Below are positions 18,516-26,706 of a stretch of DNA of 64,000 nt, piece after piece (the stretch's first letter is position 1; each line of letters opens with the position of its first letter). Below the pieces are notes generated by a model that worked only from the letters and a program-made list of their open reading frames with translations, was not told where the DNA came from and did no database searches. The stretch spans positions 817,001 through 881,000 of the forward strand of contig CP126122.1 of NCBI GenBank assembly GCA_030123565.1, read 5' to 3'. The stretch is from Nitrospira sp. GTDB lineage: Bacteria > Nitrospirota > Nitrospiria > Nitrospirales > Nitrospiraceae. The position numbers were made by a program, and so were the translations under genes.

Positions 18516-19529
18516 ATGTTGAGTTGGTCGCGACCCGATCCGCTGACGCGGGATTTGATCCATCTGATCAATGCCCGTCGCCATGACCACGGCGACACCG
18601 ATGCCGCCATCGACACATTACAGGCCTTTATCGAGCAGGGCCGCGAACAGGACTTGCTGACGGTCCTGGCGGCGCTCGACGAGGAGATGGCGGAGTGGAT
18701 GTTCGATTTGGTGGCGGAGGCCTCATGCGCCGTCATCATGGACGGGCCCGACGACGAAAAAAATACCTACGCCCTGATGGCGGCCTTGGAGTTGCCGTTG
18801 CAGGCCAATCTGGGGCATCCGCTGGGTTTGAAGATCGATCCCGTGGCCACGGCGGACTTAATTCATCGACACCTGCAGGTTCCGGCCGGAGTGGTCGTGC
18901 GGGTCGAGCCTCGCCTCTTGACCGATGCGACCCTCGAAGGGTTGACGTTGCAGGCGTTGAACGAGCATCTGGCGAGCATCGCAGACTCGCAACGCACCCA
19001 GGCGATCGCGTCCCGTCTCTATCCGCCGGTGGAAAACACCGCGTTTCTCTTTTTCCAGTTGATCGGCATGCCCGATCCGGGACTGCCGGATTCGTTGGAG
19101 GAACCGGCGCGCCGCGCGCTGCTGGAAGGTCTCGTCGAACAATGCGCCGAGTTGGCCCTGGCGCCGGACACCTTGGAGGTGCCGGTCTACGCCTCCTATG
19201 CCCTGTTCGATGCGCAGAATGCCGTGCGGCTCCACCGCTTGGCCGACGAAACCGCGGCCGTATGGCGCGACCTCGATCCCATGGTGCGGGCCCGCACGAT
19301 CGTGCACTTGCATACGCAATGCGGAAACGGGGTCTACATGCCGGTCTGGACGGATCTCTTCGATCCGGAATTGCCGGAGGACCACGGCCCCGTGTGGACG
19401 TCGCCCGATGTGTGGGTGTTCACGGCCGACCTTCCGATTGAATGGCCGGGGGAAATGCTCACGAACCGGTTGCTCGCCGAAGGTTGCACGCGATTCGAGA
19501 ACCACATCGTTGAAGCCCCGGAGAACTGA
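18516..19529 (+). CDS. Hypothetical protein, 337 residues
   Basis: A soluble acidic protein with no motif I can assign. It has no signal peptide or membrane segment. The composition is helical and leucine-rich, with an N-terminal part (LIHLINARRHDHGDTDAAID) and a C-terminal part rich in Trp, Pro and Asp (VWTSPDVWVFTADLPIEWPG). A good ribosome binding site (GGGAGG) precedes the ATG at 18516, and codon use matches the neighbours, so it is a real gene. Confidence 0.7.
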   Translation: MLSWSRPDPLTRDLIHLINARRHDHGDTDAAIDTLQAFIEQGREQDLLTVLAALDEEMAEWMFDLVAEASCAVIMDGPDDEKNTYALMAALELPLQANLGHPLGLKIDPVATADLIHRHLQVPAGVVVRVEPRLLTDATLEGLTLQALNEHLASIADSQRTQAIASRLYPPVENTAFLFFQLIGMPDPGLPDSLEEPARRALLEGLVEQCAELALAPDTLEVPVYASYALFDAQNAVRLHRLADETAAVWRDLDPMVRARTIVHLHTQCGNGVYMPVWTDLFDPELPEDHGPVWTSPDVWVFTADLPIEWPGEMLTNRLLAEGCTRFENHIVEAPEN

Positions 19530-19583
19530 CGCCGGCTCGCAGGGCGTCGGGCGAGATCAATTCCCCCGTCATCGAGGAGCTTC

Positions 19584-20192
19584 TTGACCGGCCCATCGCG
19601 ATTCGGTGCCATCGTCATCGTCACCCTGCTCAGCTGCGTGGTGTTGGGCGCAGCCTGGGGCCTCGTCATCTACCTGTTGCCTCAGAGCGACAACCAGCCG
19701 GAGTTCTCGCCGGTCGTATCTGTTCCAGAGCCGCCGTCGCAATCCGCTCCGTCGACCAGCCTTCCCGCTTCACCTTCGCCAGACCCTGCGGCTCCTTCGA
19801 CAATGGTGGATGAGACGTCGCTCCCGGCCCGCTCCGGACCGTTGGAACGGTCTGCGGCCGACGCCGTACGTGTTTCTCCTGGGATGGATGTCAAGTGCGG
19901 CATGGAGATCGATACGCTGTGCCCCGAGGGCGAAGGAGACCGGCAGGCCTGCCTCCAGCGGAAGGCGTCGCAATGGTCCGCTCCCTGCCGGCCGATCCTG
20001 CGCGAGCGACTCGTGCGGATGAAAGAGAACCTGCAGCATCTGCGTGCGGCCTGCGAGGCCGACCGCCGACAGTTTTGCCGTGACGTGCCGTCAGGCGGAG
20101 GTGCGATCTTACAGTGCTTGGAAGCGCATGCCCAGGAAGTCTCGGATCAGTGTTTTCAATCCCTGCCGAAACGCGGCCGGTTGCTGAATTAG
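19584..20192 (+). CDS. Membrane-anchored cysteine-rich protein (GLG1-repeat-like)
   Basis: A 202-residue protein starting at a TTG with GAGGAG 7 bases upstream. One membrane segment lies at about residues 8-31, then a Pro/Ser/Ala-rich linker, then a domain with regularly spaced cysteines: CGMEIDTLCPEGEGDRQACL, then APCRP, LRAACEADRRQFCRDVPSGG and ILQCLEAHAQEVSDQC. This C-x-C pattern resembles the Cys-rich GLG1 repeat seen in some bacterial exported proteins. The cysteine domain should be periplasmic and disulfide-bonded. Role unknown. Confidence 0.7.
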   Translation: MTGPSRFGAIVIVTLLSCVVLGAAWGLVIYLLPQSDNQPEFSPVVSVPEPPSQSAPSTSLPASPSPDPAAPSTMVDETSLPARSGPLERSAADAVRVSPGMDVKCGMEIDTLCPEGEGDRQACLQRKASQWSAPCRPILRERLVRMKENLQHLRAACEADRRQFCRDVPSGGGAILQCLEAHAQEVSDQCFQSLPKRGRLLN

Positions 20193-20207
20193 CCGGGACG
20201 ACCGGCT

Positions 20208-20951
20208 TCAACCGGCTGCGAAGGTGACGCGGGGACTTTTCCTCAAGTCGCGCACGAGAAACCGCATCGTGATGCCTGCCACTTCCACCACGTCTCCGTG
20301 TTTCAGCATATGCTCGCCTTGAACGGGCCGGCCGTTGACGAGAATGCGCTTCCCGCTCTCCGTCTGGCTCACCACGTAACCGTCGCCTCGGCGGCTGATG
20401 ACGGCAGCAGTCTTCGGGGCGAACCAGCCGGTGAGCGTGATGACCGCATCGTCCTGCGCCCCGATCAGCGAGACGTGTTTCGTCAGGTGATACTGCGGCT
20501 GATCGGTCTTGCCTGAGAGAATTTCCACCAGGCCGACCTTCTGTTCCCCGGCCGGGCGTTCACCGACCGGCGGTCCCGAGACGACCACCGTTTTGTCGGT
20601 GAGCGGGATGGCGCATGCCGCCGGCGTCTCCACCTGCGCCGGTCGGTACTCTCGAAAAATCAGCCGGTGGGTGCCGATGCGGATGCTGTCGGCGTCCTGA
20701 AGTTGTCGCCGGTCGATCTTCTGCTCGTTGACGAACGTGCCGTTCGTGCTCGCGAGATCCTCCAGGAACAACACTTCCTGTACCTTGACGATGCGTGCAT
20801 GGCGGCCGGAGACGACGCTGTCTTCCAGGCAGAGGTCGTTGTCGCTTTTGCGTCCGATGGTAAAGGGCGCGTGCGAAATCTGAATTTCCTTGGTGCCTCC
20901 TTGCGGCGCCTTCACAAGGAGCGTGGGTGGCTGGGGATGGTTCTGGGACAT
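20208..20951 (-). CDS. Double FHA-domain protein
   Basis: A 247-residue cytoplasmic protein with two forkhead-associated modules. The first (residues ~10-110) is canonical: FTIGRKSDNDLCLEDSVVSG, RHARIV and STNGTFVN. The second (residues ~130-240) is weaker, with ISRRGDGYVV and GKRILVNGRPV. FHA domains bind phosphothreonine peptides. The gene lies next to a PP2C phosphatase and a Ser/Thr kinase on the same strand, so it is probably a reader of that kinase's output. Start at 20951 has AGGAG upstream. Confidence 0.88.
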   Translation of the reverse strand: MSQNHPQPPTLLVKAPQGGTKEIQISHAPFTIGRKSDNDLCLEDSVVSGRHARIVKVQEVLFLEDLASTNGTFVNEQKIDRRQLQDADSIRIGTHRLIFREYRPAQVETPAACAIPLTDKTVVVSGPPVGERPAGEQKVGLVEILSGKTDQPQYHLTKHVSLIGAQDDAVITLTGWFAPKTAAVISRRGDGYVVSQTESGKRILVNGRPVQGEHMLKHGDVVEVAGITMRFLVRDLRKSPRVTFAAG

Positions 20952-20963
20952 GGTCGCTCCTTA

Positions 20964-21088
20964 GCAGGATGTTGAAAAAGTCCGCCAGCTTTGTTCTCGC
21001 GGCGCTCAAAGGCTCAACGTACGAAGAGAGTACGCGTCGCCTCTTCGCTTGCTGCGGCCTCGCTGGACGGTCTTTTTGACCATCCTGC
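20964..21088. repeat. 125-bp palindromic-ended repeat element
   Basis: The ends are imperfect inverted repeats: GCAGGATGTTGAAAAAGTCC at 20964 and its mirror GGACGGTCTTTTTGACCATC running to 21088, differing at a few positions. An inner hairpin (CGTAC and GTACG with a 7-base loop) is also present. It lies in the gap between the FHA and PP2C genes and could fold into one long hairpin. The left end recurs near 51924-51953, which suggests a dispersed, non-autonomous repeat family. Confidence 0.7.
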
Positions 21089-21163
21089 GACCGCGCTCTC
21101 TGTCTTTACTGACTCACACATCTTTCTATTTCATAGGTATCGAAAAGGTTTTTCTACGGTCTG

Positions 21164-22000
21164 TTAATACGAATCGGTTGCGGGTGAGGCGAACAGTTGA
21201 GTGCGAATCCGTTCCCACAGCCCCGGTTTGGCCTTGGTGAGGATCGCCACGATGACGGTCGTATTGTCCGTTCCGCCGGCGGTGTTCGACAGGTCGATGA
21301 GACGGCTTGCCGCGGCTTGCGGATCCGATGATTCATGCACCGTTTGCAGGATGGTGTGGGCGGACAGGCCGGCGGTCAGGCCGTCGGAACAGAGGAGCAG
21401 GGCATCGCCGTCCAAGACGGGAAGTTCCCCCAACTCGACGTCCACCGTGGCATGGACCCCGACGGCACGGGTCAACACATGTTTGTGCGACGCCCGCTCC
21501 GCATCGTCGGCGCTTAGGAGTCCGGACAGCACCTGCTCGTTCACCAACGAATGGTCGGCGGTGAGCGGTTGAAGCCTGTCCCCGCGGATGAGGTACAGGC
21601 GGCTGTCTCCCACGTGCGCGATCGACAGGACGTGTCCCGTGAGCCAGGCCGCGACGACGGTGGTGCCCATCCCTGCGTAGTCGGCATGGCTTGCCGCTTC
21701 CTGATGGACCCTGTGGTTGGCCAGCCGGACGGCACTGGCCAGCCGGTTGGTTGCGGTCGAGAACTCAGGGCGAGCGACGCCGATCAACGGGATGGAGGGA
21801 TCGGCGGTTGCCTCCGCGAGGTGCCGGGGGATGGTCTCGATGGCGAGGGTGCTGGCGATTTCACCGGCATGGTGGCCGCCCATTCCGTCACACACGACAA
21901 AGAGACCGGCGGAGGGATCGGCATGAAAGCGGTCTTCGTTGTGGCGGCGCATGAGACCGACATCCGATGCGGCTCCATGTACGCAGCGCAAACAATGCAT
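21164..22000 (-). CDS. PP2C-family Ser/Thr protein phosphatase
   Basis: A 278-residue metal-dependent phosphatase. Motifs: MRRHNEDRF near residue 17, VVCDGMGGHHAGEIAS with the metal-binding aspartate, AHVGDSRLYL, and the last metal site in LCSDGLTAGLS and GGTDNTTVIV. There is no membrane segment in the catalytic part. It starts 8 bases after the kinase gene ends, so the kinase and phosphatase are co-expressed and probably oppose each other. Confidence 0.93.
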   Translation of the reverse strand: MHCLRCVHGAASDVGLMRRHNEDRFHADPSAGLFVVCDGMGGHHAGEIASTLAIETIPRHLAEATADPSIPLIGVARPEFSTATNRLASAVRLANHRVHQEAASHADYAGMGTTVVAAWLTGHVLSIAHVGDSRLYLIRGDRLQPLTADHSLVNEQVLSGLLSADDAERASHKHVLTRAVGVHATVDVELGELPVLDGDALLLCSDGLTAGLSAHTILQTVHESSDPQAAASRLIDLSNTAGGTDNTTVIVAILTKAKPGLWERIRTQLFASPATDSY

Positions 22001-22008
22001 CGTCGATC

Positions 22009-23421
22009 CTACCTCGGCATCACCTGAAAGACGTCACGCAGGTCTTGCGCCAAGTCGCCGGCGTGACGGTAGCGGTTCGGGATCTCTTTCTGCAGCGCGC
22101 GATCCAGGATGGATTGCACCCGCGTCGGCAGGTCGCGGCGGTATTTGAGCAGCGGGGGATGAGGGGCCTTCGCGATACGCATCACGAGCGCCGGCATGTT
22201 CTCGGCATCGAAGGGTCGTTCGCCGCTCAGGAGTTCGAAGAGCACGATGCCCAGGGAAAACACGTCGGAACGGCCGTCCACATCCTTGCCGGTGGCCTGT
22301 TCGGGAGACATGTACCGCGGGGTACCGAGAATCATACTGGTCTGGGTCTTCGAGGCGCTGGCCATCTTGGCGATGCCGAAATCCATCACCTTCACCAGAC
22401 GTTGTTTCATGATCATGATGTTGGCGGGCTTGACGTCGCGATGGACGACGCCCTGGCTGTGGGCATAGTCGAGGGCGTCGGCGACGGCCGCCACGATCTG
22501 CAGGGCCTGCTTCGCGGGCAGGAGCGTGGTCTTCTGGCAGTAGCAGCTGAGCATCGTGCCTTCGAGATATTCCATGGCGATGTAGGCCAGGCCGTCCTGC
22601 TCGCCGGCGTCGTAGACCGTGATGATGTTGGGGTGGGACAGGCGGCCGTTCGATTCCGCTTCACGAAAAAACCGGTCCCGGAATTGTTTCAGTTCATCAT
22701 CGTTGTCGATCTCGTCCAGCCGCATCGTCTTGATGGCGACGAAGCGTTGGATAGTCGGGTCCTTGCCCAGGTAGACCACGCCCATGGCTCCGCGTCCGAG
22801 TTCCTTGAGGATTTGATACCGTCCCAGGGCGGCAGGCGGGCCGTAGCCGTTGCGCAGGATCACGGTGCCGGTGGAATGGGCAGGGGTGCGCGACAGGCCT
22901 TCGGAGGTGACTGGTGCTTCAGCTGCTGCCGGTTCCTTTTCCCCGTTTTCCTCCTTGACCGGTCGGCGGCGCTGGCGCCCGACGAGAGCCTGTGTCAACG
23001 CGTCGGCATGGCGGGCCCACGCGAACGTCAGCCAGGTGGCAGAACCGATGAGCCCCCCGGTGAGCAACCAGTGATAGAGCGGTTGTTTGGGCGGGCCGAG
23101 CGCCGGAATCCCGTGCAACTCATAGGCTCGGTAGGCCATGAGCACGATGAGCATAAACGCGGCTGGAGGGAGGATGCAGCGAAGGAAGGTTTGGCCCTTG
23201 CCGTTGTCGTGGAGTTCTCTGGTGGCCCGCGCGGCGGCGAGCCAGATCATCAACAGGCAAATCCCGTCCGCGACCAGCCGGACCGCCTGCGCGGCATTCA
23301 TCCGCAACGGCCGGACGAAGGTATGCGTGAACAGCGGCAAGGTCGCCAGGAGGGGCCCCACCAGAATGGCCAGGATGATGACGATCAGATAAGGGCCGAT
23401 CCAGCCCCAGGATGTTGTCAT
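22009..23421 (-). CDS. Membrane Ser/Thr protein kinase (Hanks type) with N-terminal membrane domain
   Basis: A 470-residue protein. Four hydrophobic segments occupy the first ~170 residues. The C-terminal kinase domain is complete: glycine loop LGRGAMGVVYLGKD, lysine in VAIKTM, catalytic loop VVHRDVKPANIMI, metal site DFGIAKM and the activation segment TPRYMSPEQATG. The order, membrane part first and kinase last, differs from PknB-type kinases, which have the kinase first and an extracellular sensor after it. Start at 23421 (MTTSWGWIGPYL) was chosen as the first methionine before the first membrane helix; the frame is open further upstream. Confidence 0.9.
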   Translation of the reverse strand: MTTSWGWIGPYLIVIILAILVGPLLATLPLFTHTFVRPLRMNAAQAVRLVADGICLLMIWLAAARATRELHDNGKGQTFLRCILPPAAFMLIVLMAYRAYELHGIPALGPPKQPLYHWLLTGGLIGSATWLTFAWARHADALTQALVGRQRRRPVKEENGEKEPAAAEAPVTSEGLSRTPAHSTGTVILRNGYGPPAALGRYQILKELGRGAMGVVYLGKDPTIQRFVAIKTMRLDEIDNDDELKQFRDRFFREAESNGRLSHPNIITVYDAGEQDGLAYIAMEYLEGTMLSCYCQKTTLLPAKQALQIVAAVADALDYAHSQGVVHRDVKPANIMIMKQRLVKVMDFGIAKMASASKTQTSMILGTPRYMSPEQATGKDVDGRSDVFSLGIVLFELLSGERPFDAENMPALVMRIAKAPHPPLLKYRRDLPTRVQSILDRALQKEIPNRYRHAGDLAQDLRDVFQVMPR

Positions 23422-23565
23422 GTAGCGGATTCTTGTACGGTTGTTTCCCAGTGTAACGGAAGGCCGGGGACTGTCAACGAAAGGAGGGAATGGTGCAGCG
23501 AGGCCGTCGGAGGGGCACTGTAACAAGCCGGAAGGTTAAAGCCTAGAGGAAATCAAGGATCGTGG

Positions 23566-24408
23566 TCAGGCGGCGGCTTTTCTGAGCGGGTCGAGCAGTT
23601 TCTCGGAGACCTTCAACTGGCCGCGCCCGATGCCGACTTCGATGTCCGGTTTGGTCACGCCGTGGAAATCACTGCCCCCGGTCACGAGGAGGTCGCATTG
23701 TTGCGCGAGGGCCAGGTACTCGGTGGTTTGGCTGGGCGTGTGGGTGCTGTAGTGGACCTCGATGCCTCCCAAGCCGGCTTCTTTCAGCTGGTGAAGCAGG
23801 CTGCGGAGACCGTCCGCCGAAGTCCTGACCCAGGTCGGATGGGCCAGGACCGGCACGCCGCCGGCCTCACGAATCCACCGCACGGCCTCGGCCGGTTCCG
23901 GCAGCTCGCGGTCGACGAAGGCGGGACGACCGTTCGCCAGATAACGATCGAAGGCTTCCTTGGCCGAGGTGACCACCTGTTTATCCATCAACACACGGGC
24001 GATGTGGGGGCGGCCCACGGATTCCGTGCCGGCCAGGGCTCGTACCTCGTCATAGGTGATGTCGATGCCCAGCTCGTTGAGGTGCCGGATGATCTTGGGG
24101 TTTCGGTCGTGGCGGCTGTCCCGCAACGTAGCCAGGCGTTGATTCAATAGCGGATCGGTCCAGTGCAGGAAATAACCGAGGATATGGAGTTCGCTCTCGC
24201 CGAGGCGGGAGCTGATTTCGACACCGGGCACGACTTCGATGCCGAGTTCCGTTCCGATCGCAGTGGCTTCCGGGATCGCCTCGACGATGTCGTGGTCGGT
24301 GATTGCGAGCGCCGTCACCCCCGCTTGTTTTGCGAAGGCCATCACCTCTTGCGTCGAAAAACTGCCGTCCGAATGGGTGGTGTGGAGATGGAGGTCGATG
24401 CGGCTCAT
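23566..24408 (-). CDS. PHP-domain phosphoesterase (TrpH/YciV-like)
   Basis: A 280-residue metal-dependent phosphoesterase. The N-terminal RIDLHLHTTHSDGSFS and LAITDHDIVEAIPEA are the first PHP motifs; VLAHPTW and GGSDFHG are the later metal sites. Close relatives are 3',5'-nucleoside bisphosphate phosphatases or 5'-3' RNA exonucleases. The ATG overlaps the stop of the FolB fusion gene (ATGA), so they are translated together. Confidence 0.9.
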   Translation of the reverse strand: MSRIDLHLHTTHSDGSFSTQEVMAFAKQAGVTALAITDHDIVEAIPEATAIGTELGIEVVPGVEISSRLGESELHILGYFLHWTDPLLNQRLATLRDSRHDRNPKIIRHLNELGIDITYDEVRALAGTESVGRPHIARVLMDKQVVTSAKEAFDRYLANGRPAFVDRELPEPAEAVRWIREAGGVPVLAHPTWVRTSADGLRSLLHQLKEAGLGGIEVHYSTHTPSQTTEYLALAQQCDLLVTGGSDFHGVTKPDIEVGIGRGQLKVSEKLLDPLRKAAA

Positions 24409-25343
24409 GCGGTGGTCTCAGGCCCCGCTTTCTGCGCGACCAACTGCGCGGTAAAGGATGGTCCGCTGCCCTGGCCTCCGTCATGGTCCCCTTCGTCGTA
24501 GTGGAGCACGCGCAGGGGAGAGGTCAGGCGGAGCAGTTCGTTCTGCGCCAGGCAGAATTCCCAGTGGCGCGGATGCTGCCGGCGGAAGTAGTTGTCGATG
24601 GTGAAGGTCTCATACAGCAGCAGCCCGTTGGGTTTCAACGCCTCCATCAGCGCCGGGAACAACGGACGATGCAGATAAAAGAACACGATGACGACGTCAT
24701 ACTGTTCATGGCCCAGGCTGGGCGGGCGGTCCGAGGGCGGTTCCAAATCGAGCACACGGGTGGTCAGTCCGGAGAGATGCCGAGCTTTTGCGGCGGCTTC
24801 CAAGGAGGCCAGCGCTTCCGCGTCCCGGTCGATGGCCTCGACCTGCATGCCGCGGGACATCAAATAGAGGGCATGGCGCCCGCGGCCGGAAGCCACATCT
24901 AGGACCTTGCCCTTGGGGAGCCGACCGACCTGTTGCAGGAGAAACGACGAAGGGGCTGGCTCCATCCCTTGCACCTGTTGCGCGGCATGCGTCCGTTCGA
25001 ATCGTACGCCCACCGAGCCCGCGACCATGGCAAGCGGGGCATGGAGCTTGCGCACCCAGATGCGGACCTGATCCACCGCGAACTCGGCGAACAACATGCC
25101 GACCAGCTTGTCCGCCAGGGTTTCCAGCAGCCGGCAGTCCAGCGAGGTGCCGAGGGCGACGAGTCGTTCCGCCACCAGGGCATAGTCGATCGTTTCGTCG
25201 AGGCGATCCGAGAGCGCGGCTGGTTCGACGGCAGCTTCCAATTCCAGATCCACGGCGATCAGCTGCGCCTTCCGGCGTTCCTCTTCCGTGACGCCGCAGC
25301 GGCCGTAAAACTCCAACCGTTCGATGACGATGCGTTTCGGCAT
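24405..25343 (-). CDS. folB: Dihydroneopterin aldolase fused to a class I SAM methyltransferase
   Basis: A 312-residue two-domain protein. Residues 1-118 are FolB-like: MPKRIVIERLEFYGRCGVTE, ETIDYALVAERL, LLETLADKLV and IWVRKLHAPLAMVAGSVGV, with the conserved lysine. This activity cleaves dihydroneopterin in folate synthesis. Residues ~125-312 are a methyltransferase with the SAM-binding DVASGRGRHALYLMSRGMQV, the acidic loop VEAIDRDAEAL and YDVVIVFFYLHRPLFPALM; it resembles the tellurite-resistance TehB/methyltransferase-11 group. No stop or frameshift separates the parts. Start at 25343 was set at the first residue of the FolB fold; a longer start exists upstream but is unconserved. Confidence 0.88.
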   Translation of the reverse strand: MPKRIVIERLEFYGRCGVTEEERRKAQLIAVDLELEAAVEPAALSDRLDETIDYALVAERLVALGTSLDCRLLETLADKLVGMLFAEFAVDQVRIWVRKLHAPLAMVAGSVGVRFERTHAAQQVQGMEPAPSSFLLQQVGRLPKGKVLDVASGRGRHALYLMSRGMQVEAIDRDAEALASLEAAAKARHLSGLTTRVLDLEPPSDRPPSLGHEQYDVVIVFFYLHRPLFPALMEALKPNGLLLYETFTIDNYFRRQHPRHWEFCLAQNELLRLTSPLRVLHYDEGDHDGGQGSGPSFTAQLVAQKAGPETTA

Positions 25344-25869
25344 GGCGGCATTGTCGTGGATGGACTTTCGGGCTGTCAAGCAAGGGGGATGCAAGCAGGG
25401 TTGTCATCCTCTATTCCTTGCTCCCGGAGCGCGCGGCCTCAGAAGGCCCTCGCTCGACAGCCGCAGTGGAATAGAGGGTGACAACCTTGCCGGGGAAGGA
25501 AGTGGAAAGGTGTGCTCCGCCACTCCACCCATTATGCACTTCGCGCAACGCGCGGTCTCGGAAGCCCCTCGCTTGGGTGAATGGCACGTCTCGTTGTGCC
25601 AGAGGGTTGGGCGGGTAAGAAGATTGCGCGCAGGGGGAGATCAATGGAGCCACCTTCGTGTTGATGTGAATAGGCAGGGGAGCAGCAGGTGACAACCCTG
25701 CCGGGGAAGGAAGAAGAACAGGAGAAGGTCAATGGGGCCACCTTCGTGTGAGGGATGTGACAAGGTCAGCCCTTTGGGGGGAGATTTTGTGAAAAGAAAA
25801 TCGCCGGCAATAGGAAGTTGCAGAGCGCAGTGATGATACCTGTCGGCCGGCTGCGCGGGCAGGTCCGGA
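25344..25869. repeat. Gene-free stretch with degenerate direct and inverted repeats
   Basis: About 525 bases upstream of the folB fusion with no convincing gene. It holds a 19-bp inverted repeat with one mismatch (25399-25417 and 25468-25486; arms begin GGTTGTCATCCTC and end GAGGGTGACAACC) around a ~50-base centre. A further copy of the right arm with its tail (GTGACAACCCTGCCGGGGAA) begins near 25688, and a second diverged direct repeat (TCAATGGAGCCACCTTCGTGT-like) occurs near 25641 and 25730. The unit could be the relic of a small mobile repeat. Confidence 0.55.
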
Positions 25870-26352
25870 TCAGCGATCGGTCGAGGGGACGCTCAGTCTC
25901 AACCTTGAGAACAGGGCCGCCATGGAAAATTTTTGGATCCGTATGAAGGGTAAAGTCCAGGGTGACATTCGTCCTCGGATGTCACGAACCATTCGGTGGC
26001 CCGCTTCACGCAACAGCTCGATCAATTGTCCCGCCATGCCTTCACCCTCTTGGCCGAGTGTGAGACGAGCCGTCTCCGCCTTGTAAGACCTCCGCTTCTG
26101 CCTGGTGCGGATCAGGGCGACCATCACAATGACGGTGAGGAAGAAGGGATTCGACGGGATGGAGAACAGCCATCTCCACCATTCGTACAGGGTCAAGATC
26201 GCCAGGCACAATGGGAGGGTGAGGAAGTCATACCACAGGGCCTGGAGTGCGCGAAGCTGTTCCGCCGCCGACTGACCGGGCAGCCGGAGCGGGGTCGTGT
26301 GAAACGGAGCACGACGATTTTTCGAGCGGAATGTTCGCGCGGACAGAAACAT
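25870..26352 (-). CDS. Membrane protein with a partial NERD-like end
   Basis: A 160-residue protein with a basic N-terminus, two hydrophobic segments (around WYDFLTLPLCLAILTLYEWW and FFLTVIVMVALI) and then LGQEGEGMAGQLIELLREAG, which resembles the start of a nuclease-related (NERD) domain. The expected catalytic IDHV and ExK parts do not follow; the protein ends after a basic tail. It may be a truncated or frameshifted NERD protein, or an unrelated small membrane protein. The start at 26352 has a GGGAGGG-like ribosome binding site. Confidence 0.45.
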   Translation of the reverse strand: MFLSARTFRSKNRRAPFHTTPLRLPGQSAAEQLRALQALWYDFLTLPLCLAILTLYEWWRWLFSIPSNPFFLTVIVMVALIRTRQKRRSYKAETARLTLGQEGEGMAGQLIELLREAGHRMVRDIRGRMSPWTLPFIRIQKFSMAALFSRLRLSVPSTDR

Positions 26353-26450
26353 CTCTGGTCCCTCCCACCGTGAGTCGTACAATGTCCATCCGGCATTGTA
26401 GGTCAGGCCGTTCGATCGTGGTAGCAAAGACGCAGTTTCTGCAGCCCCGG

Positions 26451-26690
26451 TCAGCGATCCGCCTTGTCGCCTAACCTAAGCACCACATAGGGCGTGAGGT
26501 AGTAGCACAAGACGGAAACGATCACACCCGAGACGGCACCGAACAGGCCGCCGACGTAGACTCCGACGAAGGGAAGCAAGAATACGACGAGGATCATCAC
26601 CACCGCGATGGGTTTGTGATGTTCGTAGAATGCGGTGCGGTCGGCGCTCCTGAGCGAGTCGGTGAAGGAAGGGTCGGAAGGGAGCGCCAT
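26451..26690 (-). CDS. Small two-segment membrane protein
   Basis: A 79-residue protein with a soluble ~27-residue start and two hydrophobic stretches (VVMILVVFLLPFVGVYVGGL and SGVIVSVLCYYLTPYVVLRL). It has a good ribosome binding site (GGAGAGGA) before 26690. No family recognised. It sits 16 bases after the secreted protein gene on the same strand and is probably co-transcribed. Confidence 0.6.
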   Translation of the reverse strand: MALPSDPSFTDSLRSADRTAFYEHHKPIAVVMILVVFLLPFVGVYVGGLFGAVSGVIVSVLCYYLTPYVVLRLGDKADR

Positions 26691-26706
26691 GGAAATCCTC
26701 TCCGAC

